DNA of 53,180 bases from Gallionella sp. (lineage in GTDB: Bacteria; Pseudomonadota; Gammaproteobacteria; Burkholderiales; Gallionellaceae): positions 1-53,180 of the forward strand of contig JAUSNM010000045.1 of assembly GCA_030645535.1 (NCBI GenBank), given 5' to 3'. This document shows, piece after piece, positions 46,463 through 53,050 of the stretch (positions within the stretch are counted from its first letter, which is position 1; every line of letters begins with the position of its first letter). The position numbers and the translations under genes were made by a program. The notes beneath the pieces were generated by a model. The model was not told the DNA's origin and did no database searches. It saw only the letters and a program-made list of their open reading frames with translations.

Positions 46463-48097
46463 ATGAAATCTCCACTCGATACCGTCCTCGATTACCACCA
46501 ACGGACCAAACACCATTTTCAACGCTATGCAGCGGGGCCAGGTGGATTGGACTGGAAAAACCAGCCCGATCCATTCCGTACCTTTACTGGCTGTACGCAG
46601 CTGGAACTACCTTTGCTGGGCACAGGAGCGCAACCTCTCTATGCAGAGCTATATCATCCTGGTGTGATCGCAGCGCAAGCGTTAACCTTGCCCAATATCG
46701 CAGCTCTGCTTGAACTTTCTTTCGGCCTTTCCGCATGGAAACAGTATGACAACACACGCTGGGCGCTACGTTGCAATCCATCCAGCGGCAATCTGCACCC
46801 CACTGAGGCTTATCTGGTTGTGCAAGGTTGCAGCAGCATCCACGACGGCGTATATCATTACGTAAGCCGCGACCACGTACTGGAACAGCGCTGTTACATC
46901 GCACTGACTACGCACGCCAATGCGCGCATTCTGCCGCCTGATTCCTTTCTGATCGGGTTGTCTTCCATTCATTGGCGCGAAGCATGGAAATATGGCGAAC
47001 GTGCTTTTCGCTATTGCCAGCATGACGTGGGCCATGCCATTGCCGCGCTGCGCTATGCGGCCGCCATGCTGGGCTGGCAAGTAAATTTTCTGGACGAATG
47101 GGGAGATGCGGATATTGCCGCGATTCTGGGCGTAAACCGGGAAATGGATTTCGGCGCGGCGGAACGGGAACACCCGGATATCATGTTGCACATAACGACA
47201 ACTCGCTCAGGTGCAGGCACAGCCGGATTTGACGCATCTGCGTTGGTGGCCGCAACACAGGACGGCCACTGGCAAGGCCGGGCCAATGTGCTGTCTCCCC
47301 ACGCACCACATCCATGGCCGTTGATAGCCGAAGTTGCTCATGCCTGCCACAAGCCGCCCACCCGCCAAACAAACTGTCCGACACCAAACCTTCCCGCACC
47401 ACTCAGCAGCGCATGCAAACTCAGCGCCGTTGAAATCATCAAACAGCGCCGCAGTGCCCAGGAATTTGACGGTAGCACATCGATTTCGGCCGCAGCATTC
47501 TATCGCATGCTGGACATGACCTTGCCCCGCGCCGGCGTGGCACCATGGGACGCAATAGATTGGGAACCTCGGATTCATCTGGTGCTGTTCGTCCATCGGG
47601 TTGATGGTCTTGCGCCAGGCATCTATATTTTTATGCGCAACGAGCATGTCGAAACAAAGCTGCGCACAGAATTATCCGCCAAATTCGAGTGGCTGCCCGT
47701 ACCGGACTGCCCGGAACATTTCTCGCTGTTCCGGCTGCTCAGCGCCGATGCACAAAACACCGCGCGCGAGCTGTCATGCCATCAGGATATCGCCGCAGAC
47801 GGCGCATTCAGCCTTGGCATGCTGGCCGAATATCAAAACAACCTGACCGCAAGTCCCTGGGTTTACCGCCAACTATTTTGGGAAGCCGGCATGCTGGGGC
47901 AAGTACTCTATCTTGAAGCCGAAGCGGCGAACGTGCGCGGCACCGGAATCGGCTGTTATTTTGATGACGAAGTGCATGACTTGCTCGGCATCAAAAACCT
48001 GGCGTTGCAAAGCATGTATCATTTCACCGTCGGCGGGGCGATTGCTGATACTCGCTTGCAGACGCTGGCAGCTTATGAACATCTGCAGCGTTTTTGA
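46463..48097 (+). CDS. SagB-like double nitroreductase-fold protein
   Basis: The 544-residue protein has two nitroreductase-like domains, about 60-260 (with RCNPSSGNLHPTEAYLVV) and about 320-535 (with IKQRRSAQEFDGSTSISAAA). This resembles SagB-type dehydrogenases, FMN enzymes that oxidise azolines in peptide natural products. In the second half the R-R-S-x-x-x-F motif typical of FMN binding is clear. No cyclodehydratase, precursor peptide or transporter gene is adjacent, so the substrate is unknown. Confidence 0.8.
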   Translation: MKSPLDTVLDYHQRTKHHFQRYAAGPGGLDWKNQPDPFRTFTGCTQLELPLLGTGAQPLYAELYHPGVIAAQALTLPNIAALLELSFGLSAWKQYDNTRWALRCNPSSGNLHPTEAYLVVQGCSSIHDGVYHYVSRDHVLEQRCYIALTTHANARILPPDSFLIGLSSIHWREAWKYGERAFRYCQHDVGHAIAALRYAAAMLGWQVNFLDEWGDADIAAILGVNREMDFGAAEREHPDIMLHITTTRSGAGTAGFDASALVAATQDGHWQGRANVLSPHAPHPWPLIAEVAHACHKPPTRQTNCPTPNLPAPLSSACKLSAVEIIKQRRSAQEFDGSTSISAAAFYRMLDMTLPRAGVAPWDAIDWEPRIHLVLFVHRVDGLAPGIYIFMRNEHVETKLRTELSAKFEWLPVPDCPEHFSLFRLLSADAQNTARELSCHQDIAADGAFSLGMLAEYQNNLTASPWVYRQLFWEAGMLGQVLYLEAEAANVRGTGIGCYFDDEVHDLLGIKNLALQSMYHFTVGGAIADTRLQTLAAYEHLQRF

Positions 48098-48114
48098 TGG
48101 CGCGTAGGCCTGAG

Positions 48115-48240
48115 TCGACGCCCGATGTGCTCTCAGTGCTGCGTGCTATCAATCCGCAGCGGCTTCCCAAAGTGGGATGTCAAAATTTGTCGCGGTTGGA
48201 CTGAACTACCATGACCATGCCAAGGAGGCCGGAATGCAGG
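48115..48240 (+). pseudogene. fumarylacetoacetate hydrolase family relic
   Basis: In one frame 48124-48176 reads DVLSVLRAINPQRLPKVG, and in another frame from ATG 48177 the sequence reads SKFVAVGLNYHDHAKEAGM. These match consecutive parts of FAH-family hydrolases (LRAIDP..LPLV, then the KFVCVGLNY-DHA-EAGM core). A frame shift and deletion lie between them, and the homology ends near 48240. It is a broken, truncated gene. Confidence 0.7.
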
Positions 48241-48268
48241 TTTTGGTGTGGGGAATATGTCTTCAAAA

Positions 48269-48460
48269 TTACTTCCGATTTGGCCCCACATTTACTTCCC
48301 AAGACAGCAGGTAACGGAACTCGCAAGCCTTTTTATTAGGTACCGCAAATACGCATAATGTATAAAGAGACTTACGCATCATATTGATTTTGCTTAATAA
48401 TTTCCGTCCGTTAAAGTCGATTCCAGCGCCTAAAACTATACCGAGTTTTGCCATGTTCAT
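48269..48460 (-). CDS. small ORF running through the left Xer site
   Basis: From an ATG at 48460 with AGGAG seven bases upstream, the product is 63 residues (MNMAKLGIVLGAGIDFNGRK..). It overlaps a longer version starting at 48493, whose ATG overlaps the stop of the preceding gene. It reads through the left attachment site into flanking host DNA, where it stops. In the excised circle the same frame would continue into the ORF at 49247. Family unknown. Confidence 0.45.
   Translation of the reverse strand: MNMAKLGIVLGAGIDFNGRKLLSKINMMRKSLYTLCVFAVPNKKACEFRYLLSWEVNVGPNRK
48348..48375. other. left Xer attachment site (attL), XerD arm degenerate
   Basis: The 11-base XerC arm AATACGCATAA and the 6-base centre TGTATA are identical to the full dif at 50280. 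The XerD arm reads AAGAGACTTAC instead of TTATGTTAAAT. A 19-base identity (48346-48364 versus 50278-50296) flanks the element as a direct repeat. Confidence 0.85.
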
Positions 48461-48489
48461 GATTTTCTCCTGTCCTGTCAAAGTGATTT

Positions 48490-48795
48490 TCATTTTCCGA
48501 CCACCTTCAGTTCCGGCTTTTTTGCAGCCTTAGGCCGTAAAAAATTCATCTGAGGGCCACGCCGGCCGATACGTAGGCGAGGAGGGTAAGCAACCTCCCA
48601 ATAGCCGTTTTCGAGCTGGCGCCCCCGTATGCGACCCTCAGCAAGCAAAACACGCATACGACGCGCAGAAACGCCATAGGCATGCGCCATAAACGAAACG
48701 GGGAACCAAGTCTCCTGACCCAGTTTTTCATTCGTTTCGATTCTCAGAGCCAGCGAATGGCGTTCGGCTTCGTTCATCTCTTCAATATTTTTCAT
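48490..48795 (-). CDS. small HTH-like protein of the Xer element
   Basis: The 101-residue product has a central helix-turn-helix-like stretch (FMAHAYGVSARRMRVLLAEG) followed by a strand (YWEVAYPPRLRIG) and a basic tail. An AGGAG box lies 8 bases before its ATG. It overlaps the XafT-like gene upstream and the ATG at 48493 downstream by four bases each. It may regulate the element; no family is certain. Confidence 0.75.
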   Translation of the reverse strand: MKNIEEMNEAERHSLALRIETNEKLGQETWFPVSFMAHAYGVSARRMRVLLAEGRIRGRQLENGYWEVAYPPRLRIGRRGPQMNFLRPKAAKKPELKVVGK

Positions 48796-49250
48796 GATGC
48801 GGCTCCTATGCGTTGTGGCTGGGCTTCCAGCGGTTTAGATTTTTCGGTAGGGGTACGTCTGCGATCGGGGAACGGCACGACCGTAGAGGCGGTTTTCTGA
48901 ACGCCTGAACGGGCATACATCTGCCGCCATAGCCGAGCTTGGGCGAACACGTATTCGACGTTCTCCAGCCAGACTGCATCGAACGAGCGCCCAGCAGGGT
49001 TGAACAGTTCATGGTTGCGTATCGTCCAGCCTTCCCAAGCCACACCGGGCAGGGCGTAACCGCGCAGAATGCGCAGCATCCGGTAAGCCATCCACGGAAT
49101 GCGAGCGCCGCCGGTCTCCCAGTTCTGTACGGTGCGCGGGGTTACGTCCAGCGCCTTGGCGGCTTCCTTGCGGGTCATGCTGGCCTGCTTGCGCAGATCC
49201 GCGAAGTCTTGCGGGTCGATCCAGCGGCGAGCGGTTTTGCGGCGGCTCAT
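48792..49250 (-). CDS. XafT-like Xer recombination activation factor (VC1465/DUF3653 type)
   Basis: The 152-residue protein has an N-terminal helix-turn-helix (ADLRKQASMTRKEAAKALDV then TPRTVQNWETGGARIPWMAY) and a DUF3653-like segment (WEGWTIRNHELFNPAGRSFD, about residues 73-92), followed by a basic, Pro-rich tail. This layout matches my memory of XafT of TLC-phi, a phage protein that activates XerD without FtsK so that the phage can use a one-armed attachment site. The ATG is preceded by GGGAGG with ideal spacing. Flanking Xer sites support the assignment strongly. Confidence 0.75.
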   Translation of the reverse strand: MSRRKTARRWIDPQDFADLRKQASMTRKEAAKALDVTPRTVQNWETGGARIPWMAYRMLRILRGYALPGVAWEGWTIRNHELFNPAGRSFDAVWLENVEYVFAQARLWRQMYARSGVQKTASTVVPFPDRRRTPTEKSKPLEAQPQRIGAAS

Positions 49251-49755
49251 GATTGCCTCCCAGACGCTAGGCTCTTCGACTTTCCGGTCGTCGCGAGCTC
49301 CTCCCGCGTCGATGAGCTTGCCGACTTCTCCAGCTCAATGCACATCGCCGACACCTCGTTAAGGCGTCGAATCACTGGCACAACTTCAGGGTGATCGGCT
49401 TCGTCACCGTCTTGAATTCCGCTAACATGGCAGTACACCGCAAACGCCAGGTCACGCAGTTGCTCTTCGGTAAGCGTCAAAGTCAAACGCTGCTCCTCCG
49501 GAGCCTCGGGACTACGTTCCTTCGGAGCCGCCTGAGTCAAAGTCAGAAGAGGTTTTTCAGAAGGGCGTTTGTCGCCTTCGGCCTTTTCACTCACAGCAGC
49601 CTGACCCGACTTCCCCGAATCCGGAACAACTTCGACCGACACGTTGCGACGCCTCGGGAGAAGATCGGGTAATTCCGTGACAGTAACGCAATCAAAACAG
49701 CAGGCGGAGCTGCGCTCCACGCGCTGTTTTTCAGGCGGGACCTGGTCACACAACA
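49247..49755 (-). CDS. hydrophilic ORF upstream of xafT-like gene
   Basis: The frame stays open back to 50239 and beyond (330 residues or more), but residues 1-160 of that long version are translated repeat DNA, so I begin at ATG 49755 (169 residues). The C-terminal part (RLTLTLTEEQLRDLAFAVY, then RRLNEVSAMCIELEKS) is hydrophilic and helical. Its stop overlaps the xafT-like start (ATGA). No ribosome-binding site is clear for either start. Function unknown. Confidence 0.4.
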
Positions 49756-49757
49756 TG

Positions 49758-50060
49758 GAATAGTTACTGACACCTGCGGAACGGCCTTGAAGCCTTATCC
49801 CATAAGGCTTTAAGCACGTTGGAGAAATAGTGTCGTGAGTCACCGCGTGAAAATCAGTTGCACCCTGCAAAACCTCTACAAGCCTTGATGCATAAGGGTT
49901 TAGGCGGGTTTTATTGGTAACGCGGCAGGTGTCACGGTGACGTAACCCGGAATAGTTACAGACACCAAGAAAAGCCCCGCGAAGCCATACGCACAAAGGA
50001 TTTAAACCGGGTCGGGAAAAGTTACGGTTACTCCCACTTGTGGGAATTAGTTGCAGTGGT
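49758..50060. repeat. interleaved iteron-like repeats, probable origin region
   Basis: Two repeat types alternate. Type A is GGAATAGTTACWGACACC (49758-49775 and 49948-49965), with weaker versions near 49850, 50017 and 50043. Type B is AGCCTTATCCCATAAGGCTTTAA (from 49791) with diverged copies from 49881 and 49983. The first B copy contains a perfect 8-bp hairpin, AGCCTTAT/ATAAGGCT. Alternating spaced repeats suggest initiator- or regulator-binding sites. Confidence 0.7.
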
Positions 50061-50142
50061 ACTGAGACTGCAACTCGACACGACTGACGGATCAGCGTTC
50101 TGGCATGCGGCATTCCGCTGGCGCGGAATCGGCGCTTGCCAG
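50049..50142. other. two large hairpins near the right Xer site
   Basis: AGTTGCAGT (50049-50057) and ACTGCAACT (50066-50074) are exact arms with a 9-base loop. A second structure has outer arms CTGGCA/TGCCAG (50100-50105, 50137-50142) and a perfect inner stem ATTCCGC/GCGGAAT (50112-50118, 50123-50129). Such structures are typical of single-strand or double-strand origins of rolling-circle elements. Functional assignment is inferred. Confidence 0.65.
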
Positions 50143-50279
50143 AGTGCAGAACAGGTGCCGGGAAATTGTCGTTACAGTAACGATAATCGAAGCCGTTTAG
50201 GGGAGCTTTTTCACGTGTAAGCGGCGGTATGTTAACCACGAAACTATGCCGCCAACTGTTCCGAGTCGACCGCTTATCA

Positions 50280-50307
50280 AATACGCATAATGTATATTAT
50301 GTTAAAT
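50280..50307. other. dif: complete dif site (attR)
   Basis: The 28-mer is AATACGCATAA, TGTATA, TTATGTTAAAT. From memory it matches the Escherichia coli dif (GGTGCGCATAA TGTATA TTATGTTAAAT) at every position except three or so in the outer XerC arm. Both XerC and XerD arms are intact, so this is the chromosome-dimer resolution site and marks the replication terminus. Confidence 0.9.
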
Positions 50308-50446
50308 TGAGGAAGAAGTTAAACAAGCTGCTACGCCGATACTCTTTACGCCGGCGTGCAGAATTAAAACCACGCGCAGAACGCAAATACCAATAATGAT
50401 TGCGAATACATTGGGACCACACCGGGTACTGATAAGAAATCACTGC

Positions 50447-50650
50447 TCAATCCCGCTTACGTCTGAATTCTTTAGGATTGTAAACAGCCTTAAAAATTGG
50501 ATTTTCCTGTTTATAAACTTTACGAAATTGAAAAATATTTTTTCTTTTTCTTTTTCTTTTACTTTGATCTCTTCGCCCTTGAGATAAAAACATGCACTTG
50601 ATCCAATAAAGAACAAGCAAAAAATATCCCAGTACCAACCATTTCAGCAT
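50447..50650 (-). CDS. small basic membrane protein
   Basis: The ATG at 50650 has GAGGGGA upstream. The 67-residue product has an N-terminal membrane helix (MLKWLVLGYFLLVLYW) and a strongly basic tail (RRDQSKRKRKRKNIFQFRK). It is AT-rich compared with the chromosome. No family is recognised; a phage-like or plasmid-like small protein is possible. Confidence 0.55.
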   Translation of the reverse strand: MLKWLVLGYFLLVLYWIKCMFLSQGRRDQSKRKRKRKNIFQFRKVYKQENPIFKAVYNPKEFRRKRD

Positions 50651-50965
50651 AAAGTCCCCTCGATTTTCTAGCAATATTATCACGCAGATCCTCAGCTGGA
50701 GATCCTCAACAAAAAGTACACCGGATCCGGAGCACTCGAAAGCGAAATCAACAGCACTAAAAGCCTAATAGACGGATGAAGCTGGCTTTTAGATTGTCCC
50801 CTTCGGGGCTCTATTTTATGACTCCACGGTGCAGCACTCCGCAATTGCTTATCCCCGCATCACTTCGCCAAAACGCCGATCCTCTCTACAATTTTTCTGA
50901 AATCAACCACGAACGATAAAACTGTTCGCCCTTCGGGTTTTCCGGCAATCGGTCACGATGAAGCC
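50651..50965. other. non-coding or degraded stretch right of dif
   Basis: No gene is supported. A short CCCC-TTCG-GGGG hairpin followed by CTCTATTTTA lies at about 50797-50818 and may be a terminator. The frame of the next ORF is open from about 50824, but no start codon with a ribosome-binding site is seen. Confidence 0.4.
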
Positions 50966-51136
50966 GTGCTGCGATTTTGGCAAAATAGTTGTTTTCTGAA
51001 ATTGCTACGGGCTGATATCGCAAGGCGACGGGAGAAGCAAAGAAGCAAGCGGCGAAACCTGCACCGCGAGGAAATCAAAAGCAGGCTCAAGATTCTGGAA
51101 GATGCTGAAAAGGCCAAGGGCAAGACCATGAAATGA
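50966..51136 (+). CDS. short basic ORF, uncertain
   Basis: From a GTG at 50966 the frame gives about 56 residues with a basic, helical C-terminus (RRREKQRSKRRNLHREEIKS and RLKILEDAEKAKG). The stop lies six bases before the next ORF's ATG, which suggests a linked pair. There is no ribosome-binding site and the start is a guess; it may be the end of a decayed gene. Confidence 0.25.
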   Translation: MLRFWQNSCFLKLLRADIARRREKQRSKRRNLHREEIKSRLKILEDAEKAKGKTMK

Positions 51137-51142
51137 AAACAC

Positions 51143-51394
51143 ATGAAAAGCGCAGAATTCAAAGCACGTCAGACGTGGCTCGACTTCGTTGATGCGGTCG
51201 GCATTGCCTTGCAGATCATGGCCGAGGTTAAGGAAAACTCAACAGCCTGGCTGAAAAAGGGGGTGAAGAATTTCAGAATGCCGACAGCGAAGCGAGTTGC
51301 ACCCGTTCAAGAGTCGCTCAATCTGGTGATCAGCACAGACATTCTGAAATGGGCTGACTGGACACCGGCAAAAAACAAGGAATTATTCGCTTGA
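51143..51394 (+). CDS. small protein, unknown function
   Basis: The 83-residue product is helical in the first half (ARQTWLDFVDAVGIALQIMA) with no signal peptide. No clear ribosome-binding site is present, but the stop of a short upstream ORF lies six bases before, so translation may be coupled. I do not recognise a family. Confidence 0.5.
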   Translation: MKSAEFKARQTWLDFVDAVGIALQIMAEVKENSTAWLKKGVKNFRMPTAKRVAPVQESLNLVISTDILKWADWTPAKNKELFA

Positions 51395-51429
51395 ATCGTA
51401 ACATTTAACGTTTGCTCCTGGGATACATA

Positions 51430-51657
51430 ATGACATCAACAAGAAACGTAAATTATAAAGGCGGCGGAAGAAAAGCAAAATATACGTCAGACGCAGAACG
51501 AGTAGCTGCACATAGAGTAAGAACAAATAAACGAACACTTACAGTACAAATAAGCAAAGAACTATGGAGTCGTATCGACAAATTTATGCTCGAAAGAGAC
51601 GAAACAAAATCAAAGGTAATTGAACGAGCATTGGTAAATTTTTTCAGAAAGCGATAA
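51430..51657 (+). CDS. ribbon-helix-helix DNA-binding protein
   Basis: From ATG 51430 the 75-residue product has the ribbon-helix-helix pattern at its C-terminus (TLTVQISKELWSRIDKFM then KSKVIERALVNFFRKR). Such proteins are plasmid copy-number, partition or antitoxin regulators. The gene is A-rich and unlike chromosomal neighbours, suggesting transfer. An upstream in-frame TTG at 51412 is possible. No toxin gene is visible next to it. Confidence 0.75.
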   Translation: MTSTRNVNYKGGGRKAKYTSDAERVAAHRVRTNKRTLTVQISKELWSRIDKFMLERDETKSKVIERALVNFFRKR

Positions 51658-51684
51658 ACTTAACTATCAACCGAAAGGAACATC

Positions 51685-51909
51685 ATGAGCACCGTTACAT
51701 TCGACACGCTGAAATTCGTCAAAACGCTTGAAGCGAGCGGCATTGAAAACAACCAGGCGGAAGCAATCGCAACAGCCTACCGAGACGCATCGAATGACCA
51801 AGAGCTAGTCACAAAAAAGGATCTGCAGATTGAACTTCAGCCCCTTAAACTGATGTTAGGCATAATTATTGGCGGAATCGTTGCGCTGATCGTGAAAACG
51901 TTTTTTTGA
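51685..51909 (+). CDS. DUF1640/CCDC90-like small membrane protein
   Basis: The 74-residue product starts with the pattern TFDTLKFVKTLEASGIENNQ, as in DUF1640 proteins. A coiled-coil part and a C-terminal membrane helix (LMLGIIIGGIVALIVKTFF) follow. AAAGGAA precedes the ATG. It resembles proteins often found beside toxin-antitoxin and mobile loci; its role is unknown. Confidence 0.8.
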   Translation: MSTVTFDTLKFVKTLEASGIENNQAEAIATAYRDASNDQELVTKKDLQIELQPLKLMLGIIIGGIVALIVKTFF

Positions 51910-51983
51910 CTACAGATCGAATTTAGCCCTTGCATTTATTAACCTTTCAGATTAAAAGGTCATTAATCAAATCATAGGGACAT

Positions 51984-52007
51984 AAAAAAGGGGGCTTCGG
52001 CCCCCTT
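51984..52007 (-). terminator. intrinsic terminator of the kfrA-like gene
   Basis: AAGGGGGC-TTCG-GCCCCCTT forms an 8-bp stem with a stable tetraloop. Read on the minus strand it is followed by TTTTTT, just after the stop of the minus-strand gene. Confidence 0.85.
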
Positions 52008-52009
52008 CC

Positions 52010-52396
52010 CTATTTCATCTGAAAATCACGAACTAACGATCTAACAATCTTTGCTGTGATGCTCTTGCAAACTAATGTGCTTATATCAACAGCGTGTATT
52101 TTATCGGACTCAACGCCGCGGTGAAAAGCAATCTCAAGTTGTGCTTGGGTGGAACTGAGTTTGACCTCAATATCGACCTTCTCCTTTTTCGCATTTTCTA
52201 ATTCTTGCAGACTCTGCACCCCATTTTTATTGCCCTCTGCGAGTTGGGCCGTAAAGTTTGCCTGTGCGGCTTCCTGAGCTTGCCTCCATAACGAGGCTAC
52301 AAGATTGCCTGCTGATTCTTTCAATTGCTCGGGTAAGTCGGGACATTCAATACTAACCCGGATCTTCTCGCGCAACTCAATCCAAAACTTGTTCAA
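52010..52396 (-). CDS. KfrA-like plasmid protein, N-terminally truncated
   Basis: The frame encodes about 128 residues from a TTG at 52396 and stays open only to about 52411, where it meets an in-frame stop at the junction with the integrase relic. Residues such as PEQLKESAGNLVASLWRQAQ and the following Gln/Glu/Ala-rich coiled coil resemble the middle of KfrA proteins of conjugative plasmids and integrative elements. The DNA-binding N-terminus is missing, so this is probably a 3' fragment. Confidence 0.6.
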   Translation of the reverse strand: MNKFWIELREKIRVSIECPDLPEQLKESAGNLVASLWRQAQEAAQANFTAQLAEGNKNGVQSLQELENAKKEKVDIEVKLSSTQAQLEIAFHRGVESDKIHAVDISTLVCKSITAKIVRSLVRDFQMK

Positions 52397-52402
52397 TGCC
52401 TC

Positions 52403-52905
52403 AGCTGGAATGCGATGTTTTCATGGCTTGTGACTGCAGGATATCTCGCCGGGAATCCACTATCGTTATCACGACAGCGTCAGCGCAAGGCAAAACCAAG
52501 GGTTACGCGCTATCTTGACGAATCTCTTTGGCAAGAGGTTAAATCATCCATCGAATTGATGCCTAGAGAATCCGTTCGGGAACGTGAGCACTACTATTGG
52601 GTGCGGTGACTGTTGTCTTTGCTCTACATATGCGGCGTGCGCATCTCTGAGGTCACGGAAAATACTATGGGTAATTTCTTCTGTCGTCGCGAAAATAATG
52701 AGGAGCGATGGTGGCTGGAAATCACAGGCAAGGGGGATGAAACACGCATCGTGCCTGCAACCGATGAATTGATGGTAGAGCTTGCTCGCTATCGACGTGA
52801 AAAAGGGCTTACCCCCTTCCCTATCCATGGGGAACCCCCCCTCCTCCTTCCAATCGGTAATCAACACCGTTTTTTAAGGCGAGTAGAGGACTTTCACCTC
52901 CAAGT
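52403..52905 (+). pseudogene. tyrosine recombinase (phage-type integrase) relic
   Basis: The frame starts within the family core (FSWLVTAGYLAGNPLSLSRQ, from 52418) and reads on through a TGA at 52607-52609 where TGG (Trp) is expected in WVRWLLSLLYICG-type sequence. After it comes the Arg box (LLYICGVRISEV) and EITGKGDETRIVPATDELM. The HxxR and Tyr motifs are absent, since homology ends near 52905. Both ends are missing and one stop is internal, so it is a pseudogene. Confidence 0.8.
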
Positions 52906-52906
52906 A

Positions 52907-52953
52907 AGTGCGCCCTGCCGGGCGCACAAAAAAAAGGGCACCTTGCGGTGCCC
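52907..52953 (-). terminator. intrinsic terminator of the ammonium transporter gene
   Basis: Read on the minus strand, GGGCACC/GGTGCCC (52936-52953) with loop GCAA is followed by a run of T residues (52928-52935). A second hairpin, GTGCGCC/GGCGCAC (52907-52926), lies behind it. Confidence 0.85.
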
Positions 52954-53050
52954 TGTAAACCGAGCCGGGGGAGGCTCAGGGAGGATAACCAATCACTTGG
53001 CAGCTTGCTGCCTTAGTGAGATGGCTAGTTGTTTCACCAGAGAGAGGAAC

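Larger units (their letters stand above)
48348..50307 (-). mobile_element. 1.93-kb integrative mobile element exploiting Xer (IMEX)
   Basis: Two dif-like sites in the same orientation bound the segment; the repeat-to-repeat distance is 1932 bases. It encodes a set of minus-strand genes with ATGA overlaps, including a XafT-like activator, and carries a repeat field and hairpins of the kind found at replication origins. Left site: host XerC arm plus degenerate element XerD arm. Right site: element XerC arm plus good host XerD arm. This is what integration of a circle with a one-armed attP into dif gives. Compare TLC-phi of Vibrio cholerae. No replication initiator or coat gene is recognisable, so it would be a satellite. 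Confidence 0.75.

Noticed and set aside
49247..50239. A 330-residue protein starting at GTG 50239
   Set aside because: Its first half is translated repeat DNA without a ribosome-binding site, so only the C-terminal part is listed as a likely gene.
51425..51440. GATACATAATGACA as another Xer arm
   Set aside because: Only a partial match to the XerC arm and no central region or XerD arm follows.
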